64,000 nucleotides of DNA, taken from Streptomyces sp. TRM49041 (GTDB lineage: Bacteria; Actinomycetota; Actinomycetes; Streptomycetales; Streptomycetaceae). The notes under the pieces are model-generated. The model was not told the DNA's origin, searched no databases, and was given only the letters and a program-made list of their open reading frames with translations. Below, piece after piece: positions 63,540 to 64,000 of this stretch. Where the stretch lies: the NCBI RefSeq assembly GCF_008271805.1, contig NZ_VSRY01000152.1:62001-126000 (forward strand). The letters are read 5' to 3'. Within the stretch, counting starts at the first letter, position 1. The number at the start of each line of letters is the position of its first letter. The translations under genes were made by a program, and so were the position numbers.

Positions 63540-64000
63540 GTGCAGCCAGCACGGGGATCACGCGGATCACGTGGCCGGAAACTCCGCATTTGTTCCGTTC
63601 ATACCTCGTGGCACACCGTCGGCGACGGCGAGTTCTTCTGCCCCAGCTGCGGCGGCGACCGCAATTACCGGCGTCGCACAGGCCGTCGCCGGTTCACTCT
63701 TCTCGGTGTTCCTCTGCTGTCGCGCGGCGCCGCCGGGCCCGTCGTCGAATGCGCCGCCTGCCGCGACCGGTTCGGTACCGACGTCCTCGACCACCCGACC
63801 ACCGCCCGGTTCTCCGCGATGCTCCGCGACGCGGTGCACACCGTCGCCCTCGCCGTACTCGCCGCCGGCGGCACCTCGTCCCACACGGTCGTACGGACGG
63901 CTGTCTCCGCCGTACGGGCCGCCGGGTACGCCGACTGCACCGCCGACAGCCTCACCAGCCTCATCGAGGCGCTCGCCGCCGACACCGGCAGGTTCCTCAC
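63540..64000 (+). CDS. Zinc-ribbon/TerB-like protein, 3' end outside window
   Basis: The open frame starts at GTG 63540, with GGAGG seven bases upstream, and is still open at the window edge (about 153 residues seen). It has a zinc ribbon with paired cysteines FFCPSCGGDRNY and ECAACRDRFGTD, then an alpha-helical region (MLRDAVHTVALAVLAAGG, VRAAGYADCTADSLTSLIEAL) that resembles the TerB fold. The combination suggests a tellurite-resistance-like domain with an N-terminal ribbon. I recall a TerB-family gene after leuA in other Streptomyces. Confidence 0.75.
   Translation, partial: MQPARGSRGSRGRKLRICSVHTSWHTVGDGEFFCPSCGGDRNYRRRTGRRRFTLLGVPLLSRGAAGPVVECAACRDRFGTDVLDHPTTARFSAMLRDAVHTVALAVLAAGGTSSHTVVRTAVSAVRAAGYADCTADSLTSLIEALAADTGRFL

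Noticed and set aside
63567..64000. Minus-strand frames at the window end
   Set aside because: The plus strand carries a ribosome site, two zinc-binding cysteine pairs and a coherent helical region.

Overview
The window is a chromosomal segment from a high-GC actinomycete, almost certainly a Streptomyces. The evidence is very high third-position GC, abundant GTG starts, ATGA/GTGA start-stop overlaps, two Streptomyces-type DnaA boxes, a CIRCE operator before hrcA-dnaJ, and a gene order (obg, proB-proA, nadD, rsfS, leuS, comEA-comEC, holA, rpsT, lepA, hemW, hrcA-dnaJ, rsmE, phoH-ybeY, era, leuA) that I recall from the core of the S. coelicolor chromosome. Nothing resembles a phage, CRISPR array or biosynthetic gene cluster. 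All calls rest on reading motifs; no search was run.

Layout. 1-8038: obg, then three cell-envelope genes: a GT4 glycosyltransferase with an extra C-terminal domain, a fused cytidylyltransferase/short-chain dehydrogenase, and a membrane-anchored TagF-like polymerase. They look like a small teichoic-acid-type polymer locus. 8325-19033: proB, a conserved unknown gene and proA; two membrane proteins sharing an N-terminal motif (like the SCO2584/SCO2583 pair tied to spore-wall assembly); an M48 protease; then nadD, a divergent LCP/LytR-type protein, rsfS and a histidine phosphatase that starts with CTG. 19107-21190: two identical tRNA-Ala(GGC) genes flank a zinc-ribbon protein and a GT87 mannosyltransferase-like protein. 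21247-24134: an unusual redox pair, a NuoF-like protein with a ferredoxin tail and a six-helix cytochrome b-like partner. 24381-34561: an attenuator-controlled leuS, a coiled-coil membrane protein, degV, comEA-comEC, an RraB-like protein and holA. 34904-48635: rpsT, lepA, an acyl-CoA synthetase, hemW, a DUF3097 protein, a metallo-hydrolase, hrcA-dnaJ, a nitronate monooxygenase, rsmE, a HIT protein and RNase Z.

48655-51786 is the only clear accessory island: a partial conservon (sensor kinase cvnA plus Roadblock cvnB, without cvnC/cvnD) bracketed by remnants of two different IS5-type transposases. After it come a purine deaminase, a PfkB kinase, the tightly packed phoH-ybeY-corC-yjbR run, a lipoprotein, a cytidine-deaminase-like protein without zinc ligands, and era. 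A protealysin-like M4 protease sits next to an emfourin-type inhibitor. Finally leuA has a leader peptide with four consecutive leucine codons, and a zinc-ribbon/TerB-like gene runs off the window end.

Two themes recur. One is envelope and sporulation assembly: the teichoic-acid genes, the SCO2584/SCO2583-like pair and the LCP-like protein lie within 18 kb. The other is leucine control: leuS and leuA both have Leu-rich leader peptides. Short tandem repeats (units of 6, 12, 15, 19, 20 and 22 bp) sit repeatedly at gene 3' ends or in short gaps.
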